64,000 nt of DNA. It comes from Laguncularia racemosa (taxonomy: Eukaryota; Streptophyta; Magnoliopsida; Myrtales; Combretaceae). Where the stretch lies: positions 2,878,340 to 2,942,339 of the forward strand of contig JBBMOL010000072.1 of the NCBI GenBank assembly GCA_037954665.1. Reading direction: 5' to 3'. Both the position numbers and the translations under genes were made by a program. Each line of letters starts with the position of its first letter. Position 1 is the stretch's first letter. Of the stretch, positions 33,963 through 45,530 are shown piece after piece. The notes beneath the pieces were generated by a model. The model did not search any database. It had not been told where the DNA came from and saw only the letters and a list, made by a program, of their open reading frames with translations.

Positions 33963-35508
33963 AAACCTTTATCTTATGATCAATATGGATCATCTCTTAA
34001 CATTTGCTATTTCAAAAAATTAACTCTCATAAACCTAATTATTTGCAACCTGAAGAGCTTATTTAGTATTTCCTTTTTCCTATATCATTTAATTAACTTT
34101 ATATATCAAACTACTCAACTATCTTACATACTTTGTAATCAAAACAATTATCGATGACATCCATTTTCCCTAACTTAAGGAATTCATTTTGATTCAAATA
34201 ATTTACCTATTAAAAATGTCCCATATAACTTAGAAACTTACAAATACTGCACCAAAGTTCCTAAACCTATTCAATAGAAAATACAAAAAATATCACTTAT
34301 ACCCTTACTGCATTTACTAACCAACTCATGTATCATCACCCTCCTAAGAAAAGCAGTAAAATGTTACTTTATCTAACTAATATCATAATAGAAACTATGG
34401 CAAATCCTTATGCAAAATTTACCATAGAACCTATTACAAAACCTTGTTTAGAAATTACTATAAATACTTGAGACTACATATTGACTTAAATATATTTACC
34501 ATAATTTTCAAGATTTACTTCAAAGGATTACTACATTCTATAGCCCAATTAAGTAGTTTGCCTCACGGTAGTCTTTATTTTGTTAATAAAGAATTATAAG
34601 TCATTATACTTACTGATGCTCCTAATATAGATTTTCTACACGCATGCAACGAGTGTAATTGCATTCATTGTAGTAGCTAAGATTACAATAGTTAAGCTTA
34701 CTTACTTTGGTGTGTCTAAATATTGCTTATAAATATTAATCATATTATGGCTTAAATATAATACTGTTTAACCGCTCTCTAAATTGAATTAATGTTGCAT
34801 CTAACATAATAATTGATTATGTATTGCATGATCCTATGTTATTATTTCCCCTGACCAAATTCTACCCATCAAGTGAAGGTGGTTGATATTCTTTTTTAAA
34901 CCCCTACAAGACTAAGTGACAAGAGAGGAGGTTGTCATACAGGTTAAAATGTATCACGTAGATAGTCTTAATGGGTTTTTGGAAGGACCCTTATGAAGGT
35001 CTATTACATAGGCCTCAGTTTAGTGAGGCAGTGTCTACATATTGGGCAACTCCTCAAAACCCAAGCTAAAATGAGGTTAATTTCGTTAGTCTAACAACAT
35101 ACTGGCCAATGTCATGTGGATGATACTCTTGGTTGTTGCATTTACTCTAAAGGACTTGTTTGCTTAATATAATATGTATAATACTTATCCCTTACCACTT
35201 ACTAAACACTTGGTTTTTTCTCATTCCTTTATAGATTTCTTTGTAAGTATTAACAATCGTAAACTATCCTGATAGAACCAACGTTGATACGTAGTTCAAA
35301 GGAATAAGTTATTGAGTGGGGATCAACCTACTAAATGAGTCTAAGACCTATAATCTAAAATTTTGAAAAGACTTAATTTCAATGTAATAAGTAAGCTTTA
35401 TTAAATGGTACATTATTCTTAAAGGTCATGAATTGCTTCTATTTATGTTGTTACTATGAACGTGAAGCCTTGTGTATATTAATAACGAAATAGTAGTTAA
35501 GAACCTTA
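33963..35508. other. Relic G, right part (LTR-like and leader-like)
   Basis: No gene was seen. The stretch around 34840-35240 (GTGGTTGATATTC...; GGGTTTTTGGAAGGACCC; CCTCAGTTTAGTGAGGCAGTGTCTACATATTGGGC) resembles chromovirus U5 sequence. The text at 35318-35340 (GGGGATCAACCTACTAAATGAG) matches the sequence just after the primer-binding site of element E (14979-15000). So G is likely an older relative of E, cut by E on one side and C on the other. Confidence 0.4.
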
Positions 35509-35513
35509 TGTTA

Positions 35514-36249
35514 TGATGAGAATCAAGCCATTCTAGTTACAAGACCACTTACTCAAGTTATAACCAAAGGACTACAGAACCTTACATTGAAAGTTCTACT
35601 TGATCAAATGGAACCTAAGGAGAATCATCTAGTTTCTTCATTCATTTTTCATGATTGTTCTACCTTCAATTAGATGCATTTTTCAATGTTTCGGAATGAC
35701 AATCAGGTAAACTAAATGATTCAAAGCATAGAACGCTGGCGGCTTACCTTTGAAGAACCGACAGTGCAAGATTGTAGGTCGGCAATTTAGGCCAGTGGTG
35801 TATCTCCACAAAGTCGACAATGTACCTCCATAAAGCCAATAGTGTATCTCCACAAAGGCCAGTGGCTTTCCTAAGCAGCTTCCAATTTTTAGGCTGCTAC
35901 TTTATGTCATTTCAAGCCAGTTTCCCTTGTAATTGAACTCGGCTTTCTTTTATACTTTTGGAGATAGAAACAGAGGACACAACTTTGATATTTTAGAAAA
36001 TACAACATTTGAGTATTCTCTCATTCTTCTTATACTCTTATCAATCATTGGATTGTGGTGAGTGATGGTATCGGTATTGTTATGAGTCATATCAATAAGA
36101 CCATACTAGGACTATCCTCTTGCTAGTGCATCATATCTAGTAAGGGTTTAGGGTTTTATCTTGTTATTGTTATTTGTTTTAGATTACTTATTGTGAATCA
36201 TCGGTTAGATTTGTGATTGCTTGATTCTGTATTGGGATTAGGCACATCA
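35514..36249 (+). repeat. 5' LTR of element C
   Basis: 736 bp. It contains a short minisatellite at about 35798-35865, three or four units of about 22 bp like GCCAGTGGTGTATCTCCACAAA. The same array appears, mutated, in the 3' LTR at about 43130-43200. Confidence 0.9.
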
Positions 36250-36253
36250 TAAT

Positions 36254-36265
36254 TTAACATTAGAG
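36254..36265 (+). other. Decayed primer-binding site of element C
   Basis: TAACATTAGAGC stands where TGGTATCAGAGC is expected, four bases after the LTR. Four positions differ, all transitions. Confidence 0.7.
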
Positions 36266-36516
36266 CAAAGGTTGAGAATTAGGGATTGTGAGGTGGTTGT
36301 TTAATAGTGAATTGAAATTAGGGTTTATATTGTAAATTGTACTGTGGGTTGATTGAATTTGAATTGGAATTGAACAAAGGTTAAGATTTAGGTTATATTG
36401 TGATTTACGTGATTGTGATTTGAGAATTGAATGAGGGTTGACGTTAGGGTTATGTTGCGGTGTGTGTGTGATTGTGATTTAGGAATTATTGTGTTGATAC
36501 TGCAATTCAGCGAAGT

Positions 36517-37837
36517 ATGTCAAATGATAATGTGAATAGAGGAATTGGGAATGAAGCTAACATTCAGATTAGAGGAGGTCAAGGACGTCATACTACAAGT
36601 GGTAGGAGAAATTTGGAAGAATAGTTATAGAATCTAACCACCATTGTTGTTAATCTAACCACGTGAGTGGATCAAATGACCTTACCCCAACAACCAGTGG
36701 TAAATCCATGGGTATCCCTACCTTAAGTAGCCATTAATGATTTACGTAGGGAAAAAGCATTAAGAGGAAATAGGGGAAGGTGAGTTGGAGGAGATTATCA
36801 CGCTTATCGGGAAGGAAGAGATGATAATTTTAAAGATGAATTCTATCATAACCGTGAGTTCAAGCCTCCTAAGGGTTTAGAATATGTGAAATTACATATG
36901 CCTTCATTTGCTATAAGAGAATCTGTAGAGGATTATCTTGATTGGGAGGATAAAGTGGAAGGATTTTTTGAGTGTTATGAGATTAATGACAATACTAGAG
37001 TACGTTTGCCAGCAGTTGAGTTTACAGGGTATGTCACCTTAAGGTGGAAGAACATTGTGGCTAGTAAAAGGAGAGATGGTGACACCGAGATCCGTACTTA
37101 GCAGGAGATGAAGTGGGTTATGAGGAAGCGATTTATTCTAGAACATTATAGATAGGAGCTATTCATGCATCTCCAAACATTGAGACAAAGAGGCAAAACC
37201 GTAAATGAGTATGTTCAAGAATTTGAGACACTAATGATTCGATGTAGAACAATTGAACCTCCTAAATAGACAATGGCATGATTTATGTCAGGCTTGAAGT
37301 ATGAGATTGCTTATATTGTGAAGCTGCAACAATATGACACACTTGATAAGGCCATCTAGTTGGCTTTGAAAGTTAAGAGACAGAGGGGTTCTAATCCTTA
37401 TAGAGCAACAAGTAACAGGTATGGATCCTCTAATAAACTGTATGGGTCAAATAGTAGGAATGTTGACAAAGGGGGATATGTTAAGAATGTGGAAAAGAAT
37501 GCAGCTATTTCAGATGTTAGAGGGGAGAAAGAATTTTCTGGAAAGGGGAAAGTAGTTACTAGGACTAAGAATAAACAGATGACAGCAAGTTCATCAGGAG
37601 GAAAGACTCGTCAAATTAAATACTTCAAATGTTTGGGTTTTTGACATATGGCTGCTCAATGTCAAAATCGAAGGGTGATGACTACTATGGAGGTGGAAAG
37701 TGAGTATTACAAGGAAGAGATGCTTAAACCAATAGATTTATCAGCAATATTAGATGAATATTATGGGGGTGCAAATGTTGAGGTGCTTGAGGGTTTACCA
37801 CTAGTGGTTGTGGCAATGTCATCCTATCAATCCTGGT
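36517..37837 (+). pseudogene. gag: gag of element C, broken
   Basis: The start at 36517 gives MSNDNVNRGIGNEANIQ, matching the gag start of element A. A stop follows at about 36622. The core is readable at 36886-37101 (YLDWEDKVEGFFECYEINDNTRVRLP) and, after stops, at 37200-37350 (VNEYVQEFETLMIRCRTIEPP). The knuckle region (about 37612-37665) reads YFKCLGF-stop-HMAAQC: the first Cys is Tyr and a TGA sits before the His. Gag would form the particle and bind RNA. The frame ends where antisense DNA of A' begins. Confidence 0.82.
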
Positions 37838-40233
37838 TACTAAAGTAGCAATAATAGTAGTAAGATCCTAGAGTTGTTCTTCCAAAGTCCTCCTACCTGT
37901 AATGTTATGACCCTGAACTCCACCAACCTGGCTATTGGTCTCATTGCCAATTCCCCCACTCACACTGCCGTTGGACATGTTTGTGATTTGATGAAGTATA
38001 CTTCTACAAATTACAGCACACTCTTTCAACAACACCAATCCACAAAACACATTTAATAACCACAATAATATAATAAGCCTACATTGCAAGAACTTAAAAC
38101 ACAATGAAATAATTCTTAGTACTTCAAGTAAAGTTAAATAAATGAAGTACACACAATTATTTCTAAGTAGTTAAGAATTAAATTTAACCACAAGTGTTAA
38201 GTAATAAGTTCAATTACTTTCACACTTTAATTAGTTTGTTTGAATTCAAATTCCACTACTCAACTTTTCTTTTCTTGCTTTGGTTTCACACCAATTAACT
38301 TCACAATAGGCAGCACTTAAACATAATCACAAATGCACAACTTCACTGCCACACAACTCCCTTGCTCACAGTTCCACACCATTTACACCACCAGCAACAA
38401 TTATCTATACGACATACACAAAAACCCACACCAAATACACACCCTTCACTAAATTTACAAAAACACAACACCACACACTTACACCTTTAAGTCACGGTAC
38501 ACTTCTCCACTTCCACATAAGTATCAAACCGCAACTACAACAACAAAGGCATCTCAAATTTCAAATTCAAAATGAGTTCAATAATTGCAAGATTCCACAA
38601 ATGGTAAGAAGCTATTTCAAATTCAAATGAACACACAATTACTCAATCACTTAATGTGTGTTTTGAAATTCAAATTGCTTCCTTAACTCACACTTCAATT
38701 CTAAAAAATACAAATCTGAAAATCACAAATGTTACTCCTTAATTCCGAAAATACAACAAAACAATTTACACTTCTCCAATTGATCACAAAAGATCAACAC
38801 TCCTTACTCCTCACAATCCACTTCAAGAACACTTCACACTCATGGCCAATTCTCAAGGAAGCCAAAAATGTTACAAGTCTCCAAGTATACAACAACTAAA
38901 CAACAATGATAGCACTTCAACAACACAAGGAAATAACTCAATCTTCACTTCAACAATTCGGATCAATGTGCTACTCAATAATCCCTAATTTCCGAATTCC
39001 AAAATCAATCAACCCCTTCTCATAACCTCAAGCTCTGATACCAAAAGATGATATGCTTAAAACCAAGTCTAAGCATACAAAAACCAAGATTGAAAGACAA
39101 TTACATAATGTCAATCAACTAGTTCAACAATTGCGCTAATCCTCAATGTTTATGAACCAATTCTTCAAATGTGACGTGATCAATATTGAATATCCAAGTG
39201 TGAATTTCTCTAATGCCAAAAGATGATGTGCCTAAAACCAAGTTTAAGCACATGCAAATGAACCAATTTACAACTCTTAAGTGACAAGATCAAAATCGGT
39301 TCAAAGGGAAACAAAATTGCATGAACCCTAATTGATGGAATGTGAACCGAATGATAAAAATCAATGATGATTAAATCACAATGATGCTATTACTCAAATG
39401 AATCAATAAGTTAACTCAACATCAAATGAAGTTCTAGCCAATCAACACATACAAATAAATCGTGACTCCTCACAACAATACCCTTCCACGCAACACAATG
39501 TAAAGTACAATTGATGGCAATAACAAGTGCTAAAACCACTCAATTATATATAATGACAAGAGATGACACAAATGACGCCAAATTTAGATCAAAGAACCAA
39601 CCTAATCAACCTTAGATATGACTCACTAGTAATGAAAAGGAAAACACAACGTAGGGAATTGACATTACTCACAATTCTCTATGTTGCAACTTACCACAAT
39701 TCCAATTTGTGGATTGAAATTGATAAGAGCCAATGAAATTAGGAAGAACCCTAATCTCTCACACGAAAAGTGTTTGCTGCAAATTTCAAGTCTCTCTCAA
39801 AACCCTACTTAAGCAAGTATTTATACTTGCTCTCTTTAGGGTTAAAATGTCCACAAAATTACAACTATGCCACTTTAGGGTGGCCGGTCCTAAAAGCAAC
39901 AATTACAATCAAATAAAAGTGTCCTAAATACTTATAACATAAATAGTCCAAAGAAAATAATTACAAGTACAAAATAATAGGAATCCTCGAAGAGCGAATG
40001 CATCGAGGCGATGTTGATCACAGTGGGCCATTGGATGAGAATCTAATGATGTCCCTAATTGATCGACAATGAGATTCATCTGACATCCCATAAAGAAACA
40101 TCATTTTACCTATATGATTATCATCCAAATATTTATTAGATAAAGAAAAACAAGTATAAATATGAGTGATTTGGATTATCATCCAAATCAAGTTTTATAT
40201 CCATCTAGGTCACCAGAAAGATTCCCATCAATA
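37838..40233 (-). mobile_element. A': truncated minus-strand copy related to element A
   Basis: Read leftward: an LTR (40233 down to about 39048, starting TGATGGGAATC), a primer-binding site (reverse complement GCTCTGATACCA near 39031-39042), a leader, and the first codons of gag (37975 down to 37868, MSNGSVSGGIGNETNSQ). It stops there. Only the 5' end of the element is present, and the protease of C has been lost at the same place. The LTR is the long subfamily, like the solo LTR at 2462-3654. The left edge is judged from where similarity to element A begins, so it is accurate to about 10 bp. Confidence 0.8.
39048..40233 (-). repeat. LTR of A' (long subfamily with internal primer-site copy)
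   Basis: About 1186 bp. The minus-strand 3' end has two LTR termini about 180 bp apart. The first (GGCACATCA, near 39226-39234) is followed by TCTTTTGGCATTAGAG, a degenerate primer site. The second (AGCATATCA, near 39048) is followed by TCTTTTGGTATCAGAGC, the real one. Confidence 0.75.
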
Positions 40234-41470
40234 GATGTATTCCCTAATGAGTTACTTGAGGGATTACTACTGGTGAGAGCCATTAAGCATGCGATTGATT
40301 TACCGCCTAGATCATTCTTACCAAATCGGCCTGCATATCGCATGAATCCTAAAGAAGCTAAAGAGTTGAAGCAATAGGTGGATGAGCTAGTAAAAAAGGG
40401 TTTTTTCAGAGAGAGTACTAATCCTTGTGCTGTTCCTGCACTTCTTGTTCCAAAGAAGGATGGTACGTAGCGAATGTGCATTAACAATAGAGCCATCAAC
40501 AAAATTACCATCAAATACAGGTATCACATTCCTAGACTTGGTGATATGCTAGATGAACTGAATGGTGCACAAGTATTCTCTAAAGTGGACCTTAAAAGTA
40601 GATATCACCAAATTCTTTTGAGGGTTGGAGATCAGTGGAAAACTACTTTTAAGACACGACATGATTTGTATGAGTGGATGGTTATGCCATTTAGATTGAC
40701 CAATGCCCCTAATACTTTCATGCGACTTATGAATCATGTCATGAAAGAATTTTTGGGAAATTTTGTGGTAGTCTATTTTGATGACATTCTAATTTTCAAT
40801 AGAGCCATGGAAAGTCATGTTAAACATTTGCATGCAGTCTTCTCAGTCTTGCGGAATCAGAGGTTGTATGGGAATCTCAAGAAGTATTCATTCTATCAGT
40901 TAAAGGTAACATTTATTGGCTTTGTTGTGATTGGTTCTGGTGTAAGAGTTGATAAAGAGAAAGTTAGGGCTATCATAGAGTGGCCAACACCACAATTAGC
41001 TGCTGAGGTGAGGAGTTTTCATGGTTTGGCTTCTTTTTATACGAGATTTGTCAGGAACTTCAATAGCATTGTCAATCCACTAACTGAATTGACTAAGAAG
41101 AATGTTCCTTTTGTTTAGGGAGATCGAGGTTAGAGGAGTTTTGAAGAGGTTAAGGCGAGGCTAACTAGTGCTCCAGTTTTAACGTTGCCATATTTTAACA
41201 AAACTTTTAAACTAGAGTATAATGCATCTATGATGGGAATCGATGCTGTGTTGATGCAAGAGAGGAGGCCCATTACATATTTCAATGAGAAACTAAGTGG
41301 TGCACCTTTGAACTATTCAATGTATGATAAGGAGTTTTATTCCTTAGTGCTTGCATTGATGTTGTAGCAGCACTATCTCCTCCTTAAGGAGTTTGTTATC
41401 TATACAAACCACAAATCGCTGAAGCACTTCAAAGGCCAATAAAGTTTGTCTAAACAACAAGCAAAATAGG
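40234..41470 (+). pseudogene. Reverse transcriptase and RNase H of element C
   Basis: It opens with IDVFPNELLEGLL and PNRPAYRMNPKEAKELK, then AVPALLVPKKDGT, a long clean stretch to VVVYFDDILIFN (YFDD at 40774-40785), and a connection region with VRSFHGLASFYTRFVRNF. RNase H includes FKLEYNASMMGIDAVLMQ, where the usual catalytic Asp after the Glu-Tyr is Asn, and YDKEFYSLVLAL. Stops are at 40378, 40468, 41117, 41366 and 41441. The clean 214-codon stretch (40474-41118) suggests decay has been mild in RT. Confidence 0.87.
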
Positions 41471-42852
41471 TGGAATTTCTAGAGAGCTTCACTTATGTGA
41501 TTAAGTACAAGAAAGGGAGTACAAATATTATAGTTGATGCATTATCACACAGGTATGTACTTATCACTTCACTTCAGTCAAAGCTGCTTGGGTTTGGATT
41601 GATGAAGGAACAATATATTCATGATGATCATCTGAAGTTAATTTTTAATCAATGTTATGAAAGAGCTATAGTAGATGGTTATTATATGATAGATGGTTTT
41701 TTGTATAGAATAGGAAAGCTGTGTATATCCTTTGGTTTTGTGACGGAACTATTGGTACAGGAAGCTCATGCTAGAGGATTATCTGGACACTTTGGTGAGA
41801 AGAGGACATTAGAGTTGTTAAAAGAACATTTTTATTGGAGATGTATGTTGAAAGATGTACATAAGGTTTTGGAGAGGTGTAGAGTTTGTAAGAGGGCGAA
41901 GGGAAAGAAGGAAGATTAGGGTGAATATATGCCTTTACCTCTACCTACACAGCCATGGACTAATATCAGTATGGATTTTTTGTTGGGTCTTCCTAGAACA
42001 CGGAGAAGTAAAGACTCCATCATGGTAGCCATTGAGTCCTTTAGTAAAATGGTAAACTTCATACCTTGCCACAAAATAGATGATGCACTTTTTATTGCTA
42101 ACCTTTTTGTGCAAGAAATTGTAAAATTACATGGTGTTCCCCACAGCACAATGTCTGACAAAGACACTAAGCTTCTCAGCTTCTTCTGGAAGACAATTTG
42201 GAAATGACTTGGTACTAAACTTATATACAGTACATCTTGTCATCCTCAGACAGATAGTCAGACAAAGGTTATCAATCTTACTCTTGGTGCTTTACTGAGA
42301 GCAACGATTGGTAAGAATCTTACCAATTGGGACTTGTGTCTCCTTATTTTCGAGTTTGCTTACAATAGGTCGACTCATAGTACAACCAGTAAGAGTCCCT
42401 TTGAAGTTATGTATGGCTATAATCCTACACTTCCATTGGATTTGATAGCTAAACTGCCAGCAAACAAAGAGAGCTTGAGGGAGTAGAGTGGTTCTAGGAG
42501 ATTTAGAAACTTCATCAGAAGGCATCTGAACATCTTAAGAAGACTCAAGAGCAGCAACAACTTCAGGGCAACAAGCACAAGAAAGCTATGATTTACAATC
42601 TAGGTGACTTAGTTTAGATTCATCTTAGCAAGGATAGGTTTCCTCACAAGAAATCATAGAAACTTTCACCTAAAGCAGATGGACCATTTAAGATTCTAAA
42701 GTGCATCTACAACAATGCATACAAGGTAGAGTTACCAGGAAATACGGCATTTCTGCTACATTCAATGTTGCAAATCTATCACCTTACTTATCAAAAGATC
42801 TTCATGAAGAACCATCATATTTGAGGGTAAATCTTCCACAAGCTCAAGGAGA
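41470..42852 (+). pseudogene. Integrase of element C, catalytic Glu lost
   Basis: The frame at 41470-41919 ends RNase H and gives the zinc-binding domain (LVQEAHARGLSGHFGEKRT ... ERCRVCKRAK). The core follows: first Asp in NISMDFLLGLPRT, second in TMSDKDTKLLSFFW, but DSQTKVINLTL (about 42252-42284) has Lys where the catalytic Glu belongs (AAG for GAG). The tail has GPFKILKCIYNNAYKVELPG, a frameshift near 42740, and YGISATFNVANLSPY. The final codons (QAQGDDENQ) run across the LTR boundary, as in elements A, B and D. There is no chromodomain. Confidence 0.85.
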
Positions 42853-43456
42853 TGATGAGAATCAAGCCATTCCAGTTACAAGACCACTTACTTGACCTAG
42901 AACCAAAGGACTACAAAACCTTACGATGAAAGTTTTACTTGATCAAATGGAACCAAAGGAGAATCATCTAGTTTCTTTATTCATTTTACATTATTGTTCT
43001 ACCTTCAATCAGATGCATTTGTCAATGCTTTGGAATGACAATTAGGTAAACTGAATGATTCAAAGCATGGAACGCTAGCGGCTTACCTTTGAAGAACTGG
43101 CGATGCAAGATTGTAGGCCAACAATTTAGGCTGGTAGTGTATCTCCACAAAGCCAACGGTGTACCTCCACAAAGCCAGCGGTGTATCTCCATAAAGGTCG
43201 ACAGCTTTCCTAAGCAACTTACAATTTTTAGGCCAGCTGCTTTATGTCATTTCGAGCCAGTTTTCCTTGTAATTGAACTCGGCTTTCTTTTATAATTTTG
43301 GGGATAGAAATAGAGGATACAACTTTGATATTTTAAAAAATACAACATTTGAGTTTTCTCTCATTCTTCTTATACTCTTATCAATCCTTAGATTGTAGCG
43401 AGTGACGATATCGGTATTGTTGTGCATCATATCAACAAAACCATACTAGGACTATT
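42853..43456 (+). repeat. 3' LTR of element C, first part
   Basis: It aligns to 35514 onward and stops inside ACTAGGACTAT, where element D is inserted. The remaining 138 bp lie at 47779-47916. Confidence 0.9.
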
Positions 43457-44185
43457 TGATGTAAACCCCACCAACCCGTGAAAAAACCCGACGATTTAGA
43501 TTTGACAATTCCCACAACCTACGAATCTATCAAGAACGATGGAAACCACGACCCGTTATCTATAGATGAGACAAGAACCTTGGTATAAGTATTAACGCCA
43601 CAATCAATTATGGAATGATCAATTGATAAGTTTTGAGTGAACGCCACGGATCCAAAACCCGATAAGTTCAATAGTTCTTTCAAGAACCAAAGAGAAATTC
43701 TCTCTCAAAAGGTGAATAAACTTTCTTGAATCTTAATTATGTTACAATGAGTCTATGATGGCTATTTATAGTCCCACAAGAATAAGTAAACAAAATGACA
43801 TAAAAAACCTAATTCGAATAAAGGACAAACATTAAACGCCGGTGGCCTAAAATATTACAAAGCCGGCCTATATTTTATGCAAAGCTGGCACCAAAGCCAG
43901 CGGCTTTAAAAGTTCTTCAACCAACCTTCATTTGCATACACGCCAGCCTAAGTGGCTGGCAGCTTATAGCCAGTGGCCTTCATCTCTACGTCGGCCATTT
44001 AGGCCAATGGCTTAAACTGCCAAGGCCAATGGCTTTCAATGATTTTGAGGCTGTCAGCTTTAAATCTATTCCTCGACTTCCACATCCGTACTTTGCACTT
44101 CAAATAGGGTCTTGCTCTTTGATCCAATCTTCCTAGATTGTTTTCAATCGTCCTTAGACCAATCCTCCTAGTGTGATCTTCATCA
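43457..44185 (-). repeat. 3' LTR of element D
   Basis: 729 bp. It is rich in GCCGGC, GCCAGTGGC and AAGCCGG-type motifs (43830-44060), matching the style of the LTR of C. Confidence 0.9.
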
Positions 44186-44600
44186 TTCCCCTCCTCTTGA
44201 AAAGGATTTGTCCTCAAATTGTCACCTGCATTATAAGGACTCAAATCAATAATATTAAAAATAGCACTAGTTTAATACTTACTTGGCAATTCCAATCTAT
44301 AAACGTTGTCGTTAAGGCACTCAAGGACTCGGAATGGACACTCACCTCTTAGAAGCCACTCTGATTACCTTTGTTGTGGGAATTGCTTTTGACACTTGCA
44401 CACCGAAACCCAATCTCTAGGTTCAAAGAGTATTTGACGACGCTCTTTGTTGGCTCGTTTTACATATTATTCCTTCCGTCGCTCAATATTGAGTTTGGCC
44501 TTCTCATGAACCTAAGTAGATCTCTTTATTCCTGAAAACAGAGCATTATTAACCTCATTGACCATCGCATAAAAATTTTCTTTCCACTATGTCTTTCTCT
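44160..44600 (-). pseudogene. Integrase C-terminal tail of element D
   Basis: Read leftward it gives KAKLNIERRKE, PRDWVSVCKCQKQF, a GECPFRVLECLNDNVYRLELP module and SPYNAGDNLRTNPFQEEGNDED. The last codons cross into the LTR at 44185. It is the same tail seen in elements B and C. It is joined to the protease-linker side by a T/C-rich junction at about 44600-44720, which marks the deletion of the RT to integrase core. Confidence 0.75.
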
Positions 44601-44719
44601 CATTACTCAATTTTTTTTCCTCTCTTTTCTTTTTCCTATGACTTAGACTCTCTCTCTTTTTCTTCTGCCATAGCACTCAGTTTATTTTTGCCACTCACTC
44701 TCTCTTGTTCTCTCTCTCT

Positions 44720-45530
44720 CTATATCCTCACTTGATCTTCATAAACCTCACTAGGCATCAAAGGACAAAGAGTAACGAATTCCTGATCATGTACAAAGAG
44801 TACTTGTTGGTAAATCCATCATGCTTTACCTACCTATCAAATTGCCATGGCCTCCCTAATAACAAGTGTGTAGCTTGCATCGAAACTACATCACACAGCA
44901 CTTCATCCCCATACTTTCCAATGCTAAAAGAAACCAACACCTGTTTTGTCACTCTCACTTCACCACTATCATTCAACTATTGCAATTTGTAAGGACGAAG
45001 ATGTTTACTTATAGGTAGACCTAATTTCTCCACCATGGTCATGCTAGCAACATTTGTATAGCTTCCACCATCTATAATCATACTACACACCTTGTTGTAA
45101 ACTAGGCATCTAGTATGAAAAATATTCTCTTGTTGCACATTTTCCTCTTCTTTAACCTATACAATGAAAGCTCTTCTAGCTACCAACAACTCCCCTTGAG
45201 CAACATACTTCTCCCCATCATCATGGTCGTGAGGTAGACCCAATTTCTCCACTATGGTCGTGCTAGCAACATTTGTACAGCTCCCACCATCTATAATCAT
45301 ACTACATACCTTGTTTTAAACTAGGCATCTAGTATGAAAAATATTCTCTCATTGCACATTTTCCTCTTCTCTAACTTGTACAGTCAAAGCACTTTTGGCT
45401 ACCAACAACTCCCCCTAAACAACATATTCCTCCCCATCATCATTCTCCAATGGTGGCATAGAATCATGATCCAAATCATTATCAGTTTCAATCTCTCCAT
45501 TATCCCTTATCACCATAAACCTTCTATTTA
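44720..45530 (-). pseudogene. Protease region of element D with duplicated active-site segment
   Basis: The minus-strand segment CSMIIDGGS-TNVAS (active site D-G-G) occurs twice, within 45014-45232 and 45233-45451. The repeat unit is exactly 219 bp (73 codons), so the duplication is in frame. The leftward continuation reads SFSIGKYGDEVLCDVVSMQATHLLLGRPW (about 44940-44830), the C-terminal part of the protease. Both active sites keep Asp but carry Gly where Thr/Ser is usual. Whether the doubled form ever worked is unknown. Confidence 0.8.
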
